Of a stretch of 64,000 bases of DNA, positions 12,871 through 25,810 are shown in pieces. The stretch is from NCBI GenBank assembly GCA_951804985.1, contig OX638133.1, forward strand, positions 71,492,367 to 71,556,366. Reading direction: 5' to 3'. The position numbers were made by a program, and so were the translations under genes. This stretch comes from Dryomyza anilis (lineage: Eukaryota; Arthropoda; Insecta; Diptera; Dryomyzidae). The notes under the pieces were generated by a model that did no database searches, had not been told where the DNA came from, and was given only the letters and a program-made list of their open reading frames with translations. Each line of letters starts with the position of its first letter. The first letter of the stretch is position 1.

Positions 12871-14035
12871 TGTGAAAAATTATATTGTTAGTGAAAAATT
12901 AAATTTTATGTAAAAAGGAGTCTTCAGTAAAAATTATTTTATTTTATAAAAAGTCTTTTTTAAAAAATATGTCCGATATTTGTTAATACATTTTTAATAC
13001 ATATTTGAATTTTTACTAAAATTTGGATTTTTAATGAAATTTTGAAATTTAATTTTAGTTTTAAAATCAATTAAAAAAAAAAATAATATTATTTCGTGTG
13101 GCAAATAATAATATTATTTCCTGTGGCAAATAAAAATATTATAAATTTAAAGAGCATTGACCACTTTCCACTCTCTCTGAGATGCGAATATGAGAAAATC
13201 ATCATCCAACCAAAATCTCATTGATGGAAATGAAATTCAAATGATGATGAAGCAAACAAGCGATTCACAAAAGCGCATTAAGCACCACATTTAATGTGAT
13301 TATTTATAGACACCCAGAGAATAAACGCAAATAAACTACAAATGCAGCATATAGTAAACGTTCGTATGATTATTTTTAAAATAGAAATGTTTGAAGTGAG
13401 AACGGTTTTAGTCGTCAGCGCACTGTCAACGGATGCAAACGTATTATTTGCACGTTAAAACAATTCAAATAAAAATATAAAAATTAACACAACGTAATAA
13501 TGTGAAACACGTGTAAAAATAAAACATAAAAAATTTAAATATTTAATTATTTATTTAAATGCAGCTACTTATAAGGCGGGAAATAGTTTAAAATGTCTCA
13601 GTGATAGGGTCTTTAATTATTTAAAAGTTCAATAATTTTTACAACACAATGAATAATTTTTAAAAATGGAAAAATAATACGCTACAAAAAATAAAGAAAC
13701 TGCAGTGATATTATAAAATTGTATGAAATAAAAATATGTAAATCAAGTTTATCCGGAAAAACCTATTTTATAAAAAATTACCTAAAGATGACAAAGTGTT
13801 GGGGTTTTTCTAACAAGTGCTAGGCGATGTTTATCTCCTGAATAAGTGATGTAATTAATAATTAGAAACAATAAACAAATCTATGTGAAAATAATTGTCA
13901 CGCCAACTAATGTGTTTAGTACCGATTAATTTGAATTAAAGTGTTAATTATTTAAATATCATGAACTGATATTCTAAACACAATACACATAATCAGCCAA
14001 TTTTAAAAATATTAAATAGTTGCAAATTTTACAAA
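12870..14035 (+). other. Upstream region of the transporter gene
   Basis: No repeat recognised; local complexity is higher around 13150-13450, which may contain the promoter and untranslated first exon. TTATTTATAGACAC near 13300 is a possible TATA-like word and GTCGTCAGCGCACTG near 13412 could be initiator-like, but neither is strong. No transcription start can be fixed from sequence alone. Confidence 0.3.
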
Positions 14036-17000
14036 ATGGATTTCGATCAAATACTCGAGGAAATTGGCGAATTCGGACCGTATCAGCGCACAAATTATTT
14101 GCTGATCTGCTTGCCGGTTATGTTTGCGGCGGCCAATAGTTTGTCCTACGTCTTTACCGCCGGCTCACCGAGTTACAGGTAAAAGAGCATTCTTTTTAAT
14201 AATACTCTAATGAATTACTAAATTAAATGGTTGTAATATGAACAATTATAACGAATCGACAAAATACGATTTTTTTTTCAATTAAACAAATTAAAAATGT
14301 ATAGAATATATATTTTTTTTATTATCACAGAATATTTTTTGTTATTCCGTTGATAGCATAGTGCAACAAATCTTCGACATTATTATCGATTTTCCGATTT
14401 AATAACGATTCGCTGATCTGAAAGCTAAAATTCCAGCACACGTTAGTCTCGGGTTAGTCTCAATATTCAGGACAAAATAAGACTATCCAGAATTTTAAAA
14501 TGATAATTTATTTTGAATGATACGGGTCGGAATTAAACCTTACCGTTTTCTAATTTGGTATACTTATATAGTAAACACATGGGAAAACTATCACATTGTA
14601 ATCATCAAAAATAATGCTTTACTTAACAGAAAATAAGTCTTTGAACCTTGGTCAACTATTATTATGTTTATGTTCAAATATTTAAAAATAATGCTTTTAC
14701 GCGAACCGACTTGTAGTTACTTAAAAAAATCGAAATTCGGATTACCTACCCATTTGTACATATGGGTATCAAATGCAAGGTAATTCTTCAGCGATTGCAA
14801 GTTTTGAGTTATTTTTAGGATTCCTATACCCTCGTGACTAATACACTATTTTTAATAGTACCCGCGCACATTATCACATATGTGTAGGGTATTTATAGTC
14901 GGCTTAGACTGACTATAACTTTCAAAATACTTACTAACTTCATCACAACAACTATGACAATGTCCCTACTGCAAAATTTCCCATGTGACCTAACCTTCCC
15001 AACTGGTTTTATAATTGACACCCTAAAAGCAAAAATGAGACAAATTTTAGTTCAAATAAAAATATTTTACATTTTTTATCAGAGCAAAAATGAGATACAT
15101 AGTGATCGAGTAACTTTAATGGGAGAACTTAAATGTTTTAAGAATATATTTCGGACATCAATTTTATTTGTGCGATTTTTGAAAATATTTTATTGATAAT
15201 AACCTTTTTTTTTTCAAACTATTAACTTTAGCCACTAACACAACCCATACAAATTTCACATAATTAGTCCACTGTTATGGGTCATAATTAGTGGTAACAA
15301 GTGCGAAAACATAGGTTGCTTTCTAAAGTCCTTTTTTGAACATTATGTCTCTAAATACCATTAAATGGTCTATGCACGGATTAAAGTGCACCGAAGTATG
15401 TACCAAACAAACCAAAAACCAATACGCTATCTTTAATAGTTGAGAAGATATTACAAATCAAATTCAAATTTTCTTGGTTTGGTCAAAAAAAAAACGTTCA
15501 ACTTTTAGTAAACCATAAATAATTGAATTTTAGCTAATCATATAGTCTACTTTTAGTAAATGTGGCTCAAATTTGCAAATTGATAAGTAAAAACTCAATT
15601 ATTATAAGTTGAACGATTTTTGATTTGTAATATCTTCTTAACTATTAAAGATAGCGGATTGGTTTTTGGATTTTATGGTACATAGTTTTATGCACGTTAA
15701 TTCGTTAATCCGTGTAATGGTATTTAAGGATATAATGCTCAAAAAAGGATTATTTTTGAAAAATCCTATGTTTTCGCACTTGTTACCACTAATTAAGACC
15801 CATAACGTTGGACAAATTATGTGAAATTTTTATGGGTTGTTTTAGTAGCTAAAGTTAATGGTTTACGCAAAAAAAAAATATATCCAAAAATATTTTATAA
15901 AAACCACACAAAAAAAATTGAAAACGCGATATTTTAAAAAACCTGCCTACGATTTTTTTTAATTTAATCTTAAAATAAGTTCTCCCACCACAATTTGGTT
16001 GAAAGTGTTTCAGGCTAGGCGTGCCTCTTGTCTGCTTTTGGGTGTTACAAGCGGATGACCAAAGTGAATATATCCCTCACTTTTAGTGTATGGATTAATT
16101 AAAAGTGAAATTTACACTGAACGACAAAATTAAATTTGTGTCATAGTTGCATCAATTGGATGCATATATGGCACCGATTCCGAAAATTTTGTTTTGTCAA
16201 TTGGGCTCTAGTTTATGAGATACTGCCCAATTTCTAATTTTTCATAGTTTTTTTAAATATGTTTTTTTTAATATTCCAACAAAAATTAAGTATTTTATAA
16301 TAAGTGTCACATATGGCTGTAAATTCAAAGTACTTAGTTTATAATATACCCAATTCTGTCGGAATTTCTCCGTTTGAAAATATTTTGGATGAAAATTAAA
16401 TAAAAAATTCAAATATTTTGTTTACGATAGCACATTGGTTCCTCTTATACATATATAACGCACATTTAATGTTAGTCGCATCCAATCAACAGATAAAATC
16501 TAAAAATTATTCTGTCCAACTAGAATGTACTAAATGTGTCATTACATATGGTGAAGTTATTTTGCGTCGATAAAAAACTCAAAGCTTCATCTGATATGAT
16601 TATTTATATAACTTTGTATGAAGAATCGCTGAAATCTTCTAAAGGCATACCAACTTTTAAAGACCTAGACCTCTTGGTGTAGATGGTTACAGAACACATT
16701 TTGTTACATTAAATTTTACTTGATCGTTATTTAGCCATTTGCCATTAATATTATAAAACGTTCTCTTATTTCCAAATGCTGATCATTTCTTATCAACGCA
16801 CACACTTGATAATTTTAATTTATTTTTTTTGTGATTATACCCTACACTAAGAGTGAAAGGGTATATTCAGTTTGGTACGCCGTTTGTAACACCCTGAAAA
16901 AAGCATCTCCGGTATGGAAAAGTATATATATTCTTGATCAGCAGGACCTCCTGAGTCGATTTAGCGATGTCCGCCTGTCTGTCCGTCTGTCCTTCTGTCT

Positions 17001-20000
17001 GTCTGTTGAAATCACGATTACAGAAAAAGTTGAAGAGCTAGAGCAATGAAACTTTAGATTTAGATTACTTATATATTTAAGCAGTCTGAGAACCGACCAC
17101 TTATGTTGAAATACCTCATATAAAATTTACATCTACAAATCAATTTTACTGTATACGTGCTTATGTAAACTTTTTTTGGTCAAATATATATTGACATTAT
17201 GCTCAAATACATGAAAATAATGTTTTCATACGAAACGATTTGTGGTTCCCAAAAAAAAAACGAAATTCTGTACATCTACCCATTTGTAAATATGGGTATC
17301 AAATGAAAGAAAATTCTTCAGGGATGGAAAGTTTGTAGTTATTTTCAGGATTCGTATAACCTGGTGACCTATATACCACTTTGAATGATAACCACACATA
17401 TGTGTAGGGTATTTATAGTCGGCTTAGACCGACTATAATTTTGATAATCCTAACTATCATAATAACACCTACTTTAAAATTTCCCATGTGATCTAACCTA
17501 CGTCCCATTTTAATGTTATATAATTAAATATATATTTATATTTTTCTGTGGGATATTTAAACATATTTTATATGTTTTTTCCGTGGAATATTTTAGTCAT
17601 TCATTGAAGATTTCATGATTATAAATTAAAAGTAACTCCGTTCAAAATACAAACAAATAATAAAAAAATAATTCAACAAAAAATAAATTTATTCATATAT
17701 TGAATTTTTTTCTTTAACAGTTTTAGGACAACCCTAGACTACTTCTATGTTTTGGTTTCAAATTTCGGTTTTAGTTTCAAATTTCTCATTTTGTTGACTC
17801 ATAAGGGACTGAGGTGTGAATAATTCAAATTATATTGCTTGCAATCAGTTTCAATTAATTTATTTATGATTTTATATTTAATTAATTCAAATATCTTTCA
17901 TTGTAAGCTCTAATCGATATATTTGAAGCTAAATGGACAGTAAGGGACCCAAATAAGTTGTATATATGACGATTTCAGTTAGAATTGCCGAATTGTAGTT
18001 ATTTAGGCAGAAATATCATCGTTATAAAATAAAACTGAACACTAAATTAAAGTCCTTTTTTCTATTTTAATACCATTAAATAGATTACAATTTTGGCACC
18101 ATTTGATACAAACATTTTTTGGAACTTAATTTTTGAACATTCTTAAATTTAGTTAATATGCTTGATCTCTACCATAGAAATGTACCCACACAAAAAAAAT
18201 AAACGACGTAAATATAGCAAACCGACATTAATTGCATTCATTAATCAATTCAGCAATGAAATTCACAAATTTAATGAAAACATTTGCTATTCTTCGTTAA
18301 TTCAGCGATTCTGTTTGTTAATATGAATATTTGTACGTCAATGTAGCAAATTAATTAGTCGGCGCAGTTATTTACGTCGATTATTATTTTTCTGTGCAGA
18401 TCATGTTTGTCATGTAACTGGTCGGGTTATGACAAGGTAAAAATACAATGATCAGTTTCCGAGTGCCCAAGTGCAATTTCTACTGGAAAATAATTGAAAT
18501 CTAAAATTTAATATTGTATTTAAAATGATTATGAAATTTTTGAAATGTAATTTTATTAATTTATTATTTTATTTTATTTTATTTTAAGTCCCAGTCTGCC
18601 ATGTCTCGGAGACCTTCGATACCTCGAAGCTTTCTCGAATAACTTCGATAAAAAAAGTTCGATCTCGTTGCTTTCTCGATTCTAATTTTGAAACATTTTC
18701 GTACATTCAAATTCTTTGACAAGATACGATATTTAAATATTTATCACATCGACATCGCAATATTTTTCGCAGGAATCTCGAACTTTGTTCATTTTGTTCT
18801 TCGATATCGTTCCAATTTCGAAAAATTTCTCGTATCGGGAAAACTCCAACAGAACGTTCCGATGTCTACCTACCATCTAGGTCCAATATGACGCTCGATA
18901 TCATTACGAGAACGGGGCCGATATCATGTGATTTCTCCATCTACTCGCAATGATCTCGTGACGACATAGATACGAATGGCATACTGGGTTTAATTAATAA
19001 AATTCTTGTATTACAAAAATGTTTAAAACCATTTTTCCTGTTCCATTTGTTTATAATTTTTATTTATTTATTTAAAGATGCCTAATACCGGAATGCGACG
19101 ATGGTACAAAACCTCAACTGAACACAGACTGGCTCGCGAATGCAGCACCTGGTACAACCGACAAAAAGGGTCACTTTACACCAGAATCGTGTTATCGTTA
19201 TGGTCTAAATATGAGCTACACAGAACTGAGACGTTTCGAGGATGCGGACGATACATGTGCCAAGGACATGTTTAACACTCAACTGCGTGAGCGTTGCTAT
19301 GCATGGGTTTATGATGAACATGAACGCACAATTGTGCAGGAGGTATTATATGCTCAATTATGAATATTGTACATGCAGAGAAAAACGTGATTGTTGCAAC
19401 AAAACAATGATTAGAGTAGACATAGAATGATTGCTGATATCACAAATGCTTGCAACCATCATTCTCAATTTTTTAAAATGATTCTGTCATTCATTTTATG
19501 ATTTCTATAATCATAAAATGATTAAATTCAATGATTGGAATCGCTAATGATTGCAGCAAAAATGTTATTTAAATATGAATGATTGCAATAATAATAATAG
19601 TATTGATTGTTACAATCATGCAATGGTTACAGACATTATGTTGCCTCAATGAATGATTGATATGATTCACTATGATTCAAAATTTGATTTTTTAAAGTTT
19701 GTATTTGATATTATTTAAAATAAGAAATCATTTGTAATTTTAAAGAAAGGACTAAAACATTTGGAATATCGTTTTTTTTACAAATTAACCAACGCTCAGG
19801 GGATGCCCCCTATTCATGCAATGCACAGTGTTGATCGTAAGAAGGGATGATAGGTTAAATGGAGGGGGGAAAGATGGAGTAGTATCGGTGAATGTTTGTT
19901 TTGAACTTGCCAATATCAAAAATGTCGGGAAAAACAAACGCTGGGAGATTGTTCCACAAACGTATCGACTGAAGAACGAATTCTCTCGGTAATGCGTGGT

Positions 20001-23000
20001 TCTGTTGAGAGCCGAGTGAACTACGAAGGGGTGGGCTTGGTTCGATGCCCGAGTAGAACGAGAGGACACACGACCTGGTGGAATCAGGCCATGTATTTCC
20101 CTCGAACACTTACCATTGTAATACCTATAGAACAGGCTTACACACCCTACGACAGGCTTACACACCCTACCTGTTCTAATGCCTGTTTTAATGCAAATCG
20201 ATTTAAGAATTATAGTATGTGTCGATTTTTATTCTATAATATTATTTTCAGTGGCAACTCACGTGCAAGGAAAATGCCTGGCGTTTGGCATTTGTTGGCA
20301 CTATGCATTTTGCAGGACTGGTGGTGGGCACCGCATTATCCGGTTATCTGGCTGATCGGTACATATTATTTATTATTTATAAAATTATTTCATATTATTA
20401 CTAAATACCAAAATTTTTAGTTGTTATTTTTATATTCATTCAAATTTGAATTTTCCCAAAAAAACTTGAATAAATCATTTTTAATGTAATTTCGATTTTT
20501 CAAATAAAAATCGTTTTATTACAAATATTTTATTACACAGTAGAAATTCATATTTTAACTCTAAATTACATTTTTCCTCAAAATTAAAATAGGTTTTTAC
20601 TAAACCTGAAAATTTATTTGGCTCAAACGCCATTTTTGGGTGAATAGAGTAAGGAATTGGATATGTATAAGACATATATAGTTACTCTCTAATTTCGTTT
20701 TTCGATCCATTTTTCGAGATCTCATATCAAATACGAGTATTCAGCAATGAATTTGCTTCTATTTTAACGCAAAACGTTCTCTATCGTTTTTCTCGAAATC
20801 TACTCAATGGCGTTGAGTCCAATAAATTCTCAGGTGACAAAATATTAAAAAAATAAAACTCTAAAAAATTACTTTAATGAAATTTTTCACTAAATTATAC
20901 TAAATATTTAAATTAGTTTCGGACGCAAAAACATTTTCGTCATTTGCATCATCTTCATGGCCATCACGGGCATCGGCCAGGGTCTGTCGTGGAATTACAA
21001 CAGCTTCATCGTATTCGCACTGCTGAACGCCGTCGGCACAGCCGGTGTCTATCCACTGGCCTTTATCATCGGCGTCGAAATGGTCGGTCCACGCAAACGC
21101 GAGATGTCCGCAAATGTTCTCAATTATTTCTATGCCATTGGCGAGGCCTTGGTCGGTCTCAGTGCGTGGCTGTTGCATGACTGGCAGCTGCTACAATATG
21201 CACTCTCGGTGCCACCGCTCTTCTTCATCGTCTATTATTGGCTGGTGCCGGAGTCAGTGCGTTGGCTGATAGCGAAGAATAAACGCGAACGGGCCAGTGT
21301 GATTATACGTCGTGCGGCACGTGTTAATAAAAAGGAGCTCTCAATAGTTTTGCTTTCGAGCTTTCAGGACAACGATATTGGCTCGAATAAAACGCCAATT
21401 GTGGTAGACTCGAAAAAGTCAGCCGATCAGTTGTCACTGACATCATCAGCATCATCCGAAGCATCGGCTAAGGGTAAAAACGAGATATTGTGCGCTGTGA
21501 AGGAGGTTTTCAAGTCGAAGACTTTACTTTTTCGTTACACGATCATGTTGTATATATGGTATGTACTTAAAGATTCGGCTTGTTTTAATCATTTTTATGT
21601 TTTGTGATATTTTATTTTTTTTTTTTTTTTCTCGGCCGAAGTTTTATACAGGACTACAGCGCCAAACTATTATTATTATATATTTTTAAATACTTTTGTT
21701 ATTTTCGATTTTCTGAATCTTTTTTTTACAATTTTTTGGTAAATTTGTTCATTTCTATATAGGGCCATCAATGCCGTCGTCTTTTATGGACTCTCCTTAA
21801 ACTCCACCAATTTGAGCGGCAACAAGTACTTAAATTTCGCCCTCGTCTGTCTAATCGAAATACCCGGCTACACCTTGGCGTGGTTTTCATTGAGAAAATT
21901 CGGTCGTCGTCTGGCATTATCCGGTTCCCTGCTACTCTGTGCTGTGACCTGCGTTGCCGGTGGTTACATCACAAAAGGTGCGTAGGTTTTTTTCGATATT
22001 TTGGTTTTATAATTACATACTTTATTTTTCTACATCTACTGTATTCTATTACTATATAATATTCTATTTATATTTTATGATTAGTGCAAACAAATTTGGA
22101 AACACGTAATGTTTTTGTTGGCTATGTAGTTGATTAGTATTAGAATTAAAAAAATATTGAAACAAAAATACGTTTTTGCATAAATTAGGTACCACATGGG
22201 CGATCGTTACATTGTTTCTGGTCGGAAAACTGGGCATCACTTCATCGTTTGCCGTTATTTATACATATACCGCGGAAATGATGCCAACGGTAAATATTTT
22301 TGAAATATTATTATATCAGATTAAATTTACATTAATACATATTTTCGTAAATGATTTTTTTCATAATTTCATATTGTACGTGTTTTTCAATATATTCATA
22401 TTTTTATTTTCATGTATTCCACTCTATTTTCTTGTATAATTTTCAAATTGGACATTTTTATGTATATATTTAATGCGGCATTTAGGTTGTGATATTTTTC
22501 CATATTTGGTCAATTATGTAAAAATTTTCATCGCATTTTATTACTTCCATATTTTTCATAATTACATATTTTTTATTTTTTGTGTTTTCATACTTTCATG
22601 TTTTAATTTTTTTTTTTTTTTTGATATTTTCATATTTCAAATATTCATATTTTCATGTATTCATAATTTCAAAATATGATGATTTAACATTTTCATAATA
22701 TAATATTTTCATTATTTTCGTATATTTATAATTTCATATTTTCATTATTTCATATTTTCATTATTTCATTATTTCATTATTTCATTATTTCATTATTTCA
22801 TTATTTCATTATTTCATTATTTCATTATATCATTATTTCATTATTTCATTATTTCATTATTTCATTATTTCATTATTTCATTATTTCATTATTTCATTAT
22901 TTCATTATTTCATTATTTCATTATTTCATTATTTCATTATTTCATTATTTCATTATTTCATTATTTCATTATTTCATTATTTCATTATTTCATTATTTCA

Positions 23001-25810
23001 TTATTTCATTATTTCATTATTTCATTATTTCATTATTTCATTTTTTTATTATTTCATTATTTCATTATTTCATTATTTCATTATTTCATTATTTCATTAT
23101 TTCATTATTTCATTATTTCATTACTTCATCATTTCATTATTTCATTATTTCATTATTTCATTATTTCATTTTTTCATTATTTCATTATTTCATTTTTTCA
23201 TTATTTCATTATTTCATTATTTCATTATTTCATTATTTCATTTTTTCATTTTTTCATTATTTCATTATTTCATTATTTCATTATTTCATTATTTCATTTT
23301 TTCATTATTTCATTATTTCATTTTTTCATTATTTCATTATTTCATTATTTCATTATTTCATTATTTCATTTTTTCATTTTTTCATTATTTCATTATTTCA
23401 TTATTTCATTATTTCATTATTTCATTATTTCATTATTTCATTATTTCATTATTTCATTATTTCATTATTTCATTATTTCATTATTTCATTATTTCATTAT
23501 TTCATTATTTCATTATTTCATTATTTCATTATTTCATTATTGCATTATTTCATTATTTCATTATTTCATTATTTCATTATTTCATTATTTCATTATATCA
23601 TTATTTCATTATTTCATTATATCATTATTTCATTATTTCATTATTTCATTATTTCATTATTTCATTATTTCATTATTTCATTATTTCATTATTTCATTAT
23701 TTCATTATTTCATTATTTCATTATTTCATTATTTCATTATTTCATTATTTCATTATTTCATTATTTCATTATTTCATTATTTCATTATTTCATTATTTCA
23801 TTATAACATTATTTCATTATTTCATCATTTCGTTATTTCATATTTTCATTATTTCATAATTTCATATTTTCATAATTTCATTATTTCATTATTTCATCAT
23901 TTCTTTATTTCATTATTTCATTATTTCATCATTTCATTATTTCATTATTTCATTATATCATTATTTCATTATTTCATTATTTCATTATTTCATTATTTCA
24001 TTATTTCATTATTTCATTATTTCATTATTTCATTATTTCATTATTTCATTATTTCATTATTTCATTATTTCATTATTTCATTATTTCATTATTTCATTAT
24101 TTCATTATTTCATTATTTCATTATTTCATTATTTCATTATTTCATTATTTCATTATTTCATTATTTCATTATTTCATTATTTCATTATTTCATTATTTCA
24201 TTATTTCATTATTTCATTATTTCATTATTTCATTATTTCATTATTTCATTATTTCATTATTTCATTATTTCGTTATTTCATATTTTCATTATTTCATAAT
24301 TTCATATTTTCATAATTTCATTATTTCATTATTTCATCATTTCTTTATTTCATTATTTCATTATTTCATCATTTCATTATTTCATTATTTCATTATATCA
24401 TTATTTCATTATTTCATTATTTCATTATTTCATTATTTCATTATTTCATTATTTCATTATTTCATTATTTCATTATTTCATTATTTCATTATTTCATTAT
24501 TTCATTATTTCATTATTTCATTATTTCATTATTTCATTATTTCATTATTTCATTATTTCATTATTTCATTATTTCATTATTTCATTATTTCATTATTTCA
24601 TTATTTCATTATTTCATTATTTCATTATTTCATTATTTCATTATTTCATTATTTCATTATTTCATTATTTCATTATTTCATTATTTCATTATTTCATTAT
24701 TTCATTATTTCATTATTTCATTATTTCATTATTTCATTATTTCATTATTTCATTATTTCATTATTTCATTATTTCATTATTTCATTATTTCATTATTTCA
24801 TTATTTCATTATTTCATTATTTCATTATTTCATTATTTCATTATTTCATTATTTCATTATTTCATTATTTCATTATTTCATTATTTCATTATTTCATTAT
24901 TTCATTATTTCATTATTTCATTATTTCATTATTTCATTATTTCATTATTTCATTATTTCATTATTTCATTATTTCATTATTTCATTATTTCATTATTTCA
25001 TTATTTCATTATTTCATTATTTCATTATTTCATTATTTCATTATTTCATTATTTCATTATTTCATTATTTCATTATTTCATTATTTCATTATTTCATTAT
25101 TTCATAATTTCGTAATTTCATATTTTCATTATGTCAATATTAAATAACTTCATAATTATATAACTTCATAATTTCATATTTTCATAATTTCGTAATTTCA
25201 TATTTTCATTATTTCATAATTTCATATCTTCATAATTTCAAGCATATCAATTTCATATATTCATATTTTATATATTTCATATTTTATATTCCTTTATCAA
25301 TATTTTTAAAATTTAATGTTTCTTTATTTTTTAAATTTAAATTTCAGCTGATACGCAGTGGCGGCGTTGGCATCATGTCAACCTTTGCACGCTTTGGCGC
25401 AATGTTGGCGCCCTTTGTGCCACTTTTGGTAATTTTAAAAATATACTTCAAATGTTTCAATTTAGTTTTAATATAAATTCTTAACGAAAAATGACAGGGT
25501 TCTTATTATGAGGCTTTACCGCTGTTGCTCTTCGGCGCAGCCTCCCTATCAGCCGGACTGCTGGCCCTACTTCTACCCGAAACATTTCGCAAAAAACTGC
25601 CAGATACCGTGAGTAGAATATTATGTCTCATAAAGAAAAAAAAGTATGTATTTATTTATTTAATTCAATTATTAATAAACACAGGTTCAAGAAGCCAAAG
25701 AACTGGGCAAAACTGATAAGAAAATCGAAAACACATTAACGATAGAAACGGAAACAACAGCTGCAAATAATTGCGTGAATCGTGATGCAGCAACTGTTCA
25801 TATTACGTAG
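14036..25810 (+). CDS. SLC22-type organic cation transporter (carcinine transporter-like), nine exons
   Basis: Major facilitator membrane protein of 596 aa that should move small organic cations or amine conjugates across the plasma membrane. Coding exons: 14036-14178, 19078-19342, 20252-20358, 20917-21558, 21763-21977, 22189-22289, 25348-25428, 25498-25608 and 25685-25810 (TAG). All introns are GT-AG and phases match. The start MDFDQILEEIGEFGPYQR is the usual SLC22 N-terminus, with an AAAATGG context. A Cys-rich, Asn-X-Ser-bearing extracellular loop (about residues 48-130) follows TM1. The MFS motif SGYLADRFGRKN is at about 166-177, VPESVRWLIAKNK at about 282-294, SLRKFGRR at about 428-435 and LPETFRKKLPDT near 544-555. 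A Ser-rich cytoplasmic insert lies before TM7 (about 325-360). Resemblance to Drosophila CarT (CG9317, histamine recycling in eye) is from memory; another SLC22 paralogue cannot be excluded. Introns 1 and 6 are swollen by repeats. Confidence 0.9.
14640..15000 (+). mobile_element. DINE-1-like element, 3' part (in transporter intron 1)
   Basis: Matches the copy at 16825-17510 through CATTTGTACATATGGGTATC, AATTCTTCAG, CATATGTGTAGGGTATTTAT and the hairpin AGTCGGCTTAGACTGACT, followed by CCCATGTGACCTAACC. The 5' half is missing or unrecognisable. Confidence 0.65.
15100..15985. repeat. Long palindrome (~430-bp arms) in transporter intron 1
   Basis: The left arm (about 15100-15530) is the inverse of the right arm (about 15555-15985). 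Paired words include GGGAGAACTTA, AACTATTAACTTTAGCCACT, GTGCGAAAACATAGG, CCATTAAATGG and AAGATATTACAAATCAAA. The loop near 15540 is short. The unspliced transporter transcript would contain this hairpin. Confidence 0.8.
16030..16100 (-). mobile_element. DINE-1-like 5' end fragment
   Basis: The minus strand reads CATACACTAAAAGTGAGGGA, TATATTCACTTTGGTCATCC and GCTTGTAACACCC, matching the start of the copy at 16825. The fragment adjoins the palindrome. Confidence 0.55.
16825..17510 (+). mobile_element. DINE-1/INE-1-like element, near complete (in transporter intron 1)
   Basis: Starts GATTATACCCTACACTAAGA, then GGGTATATTCAGTTTGGTAC, GTTTGTAACACC, GGTATGGAAAAGTATATATA, TTCTTGATCAGCAGGACCTC and a pyrimidine-rich GTCTGTCCGTCTGTC run. 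It ends with CATATGTGTAGGGTATTTAT, a hairpin around GTCGGCTTAGACCGAC, and the tail CCCATGTGATCTAACC. This is the best copy of the family here and lies in the sense orientation of the host gene. Confidence 0.8.
18187..18399. mobile_element. MITE family A copy 2, internally deleted
   Basis: Begins CACACAAAAAAAATAAACGA and ends ATTATTTTTCTGTGCA; the left arm is complete (AATTGCATTCATTAATCAAT, AACATTTGCTATTCTTCG) but most of the right arm is gone. It lies in transporter intron 1. Confidence 0.7.
18590..18988. mobile_element. TATCGA-rich MITE, intact copy
   Basis: Bounded by CCCAGTCTGCCATG and its near-inverse ATGGCATACTGGG. The interior is packed with TCGATATCG, CTCGATA and ATCTCG words in both orientations. 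The copy at about 44014-44887 is in inverse orientation and carries an insertion. It lies in transporter intron 1, about 90 bp upstream of exon 2. Confidence 0.7.
19374..19690. repeat. AATGATTG-saturated block (transporter intron 2)
   Basis: Follows CAGAGAAAAACGTGATTG at 19374. In about 300 bp the words AATGATTG, ATCATT and CAATCAT occur roughly fifteen times in both orientations. It is probably a MITE, but only the left end resembles a terminal repeat. Confidence 0.55.
19772..20172 (-). mobile_element. LINE 3' fragment (same family as 3950-5716)
   Basis: On the minus strand it encodes the C-terminal tail (GCVSLFYRYYNGKCSREIHG, then LIPPGRV, broken frames, then a relic of the RLWNNLPA block). 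The 3' end at about 19772 has the same GGGATGCCCCC..TTGGTTAAT sequence as the larger copy. Its 5' junction carries a 20-bp tandem duplication. It lies antisense in transporter intron 2. Confidence 0.8.
22735..25240 (+). repeat. ~2.5-kb array of the 8-bp unit ATTATTTC (transporter intron 6)
   Basis: About 300 copies of ATTATTTC, with scattered variants (ATTATATC, ATTTTTTC, ATCATTTC, CGTTATTTC). A variant-rich block with CGTTATTTCA at 23831 recurs at 24271, exactly 440 bp (55 units) away, showing a longer duplication within the array. The edges (22690-22735 and 25130-25240) are degenerate. Any long reading frame across it, such as a repeated FHYFIISL protein, is an artefact of the period-8 repeat. 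Confidence 0.95.

Noticed and set aside
20900..21269. Frames overlapping transporter exon 4 on both strands
   Set aside because: They are shadows of a strongly coding exon with clear MFS motifs.
23540..23806. Long open frame with a repeated FHYFIISL protein
   Set aside because: It is the translation of the 8-bp repeat (three units give eight codons) and lies in a spliced intron.
22735..25240. CRISPR-like array
   Set aside because: There are no spacers; it is a pure 8-bp tandem repeat in a eukaryotic intron.
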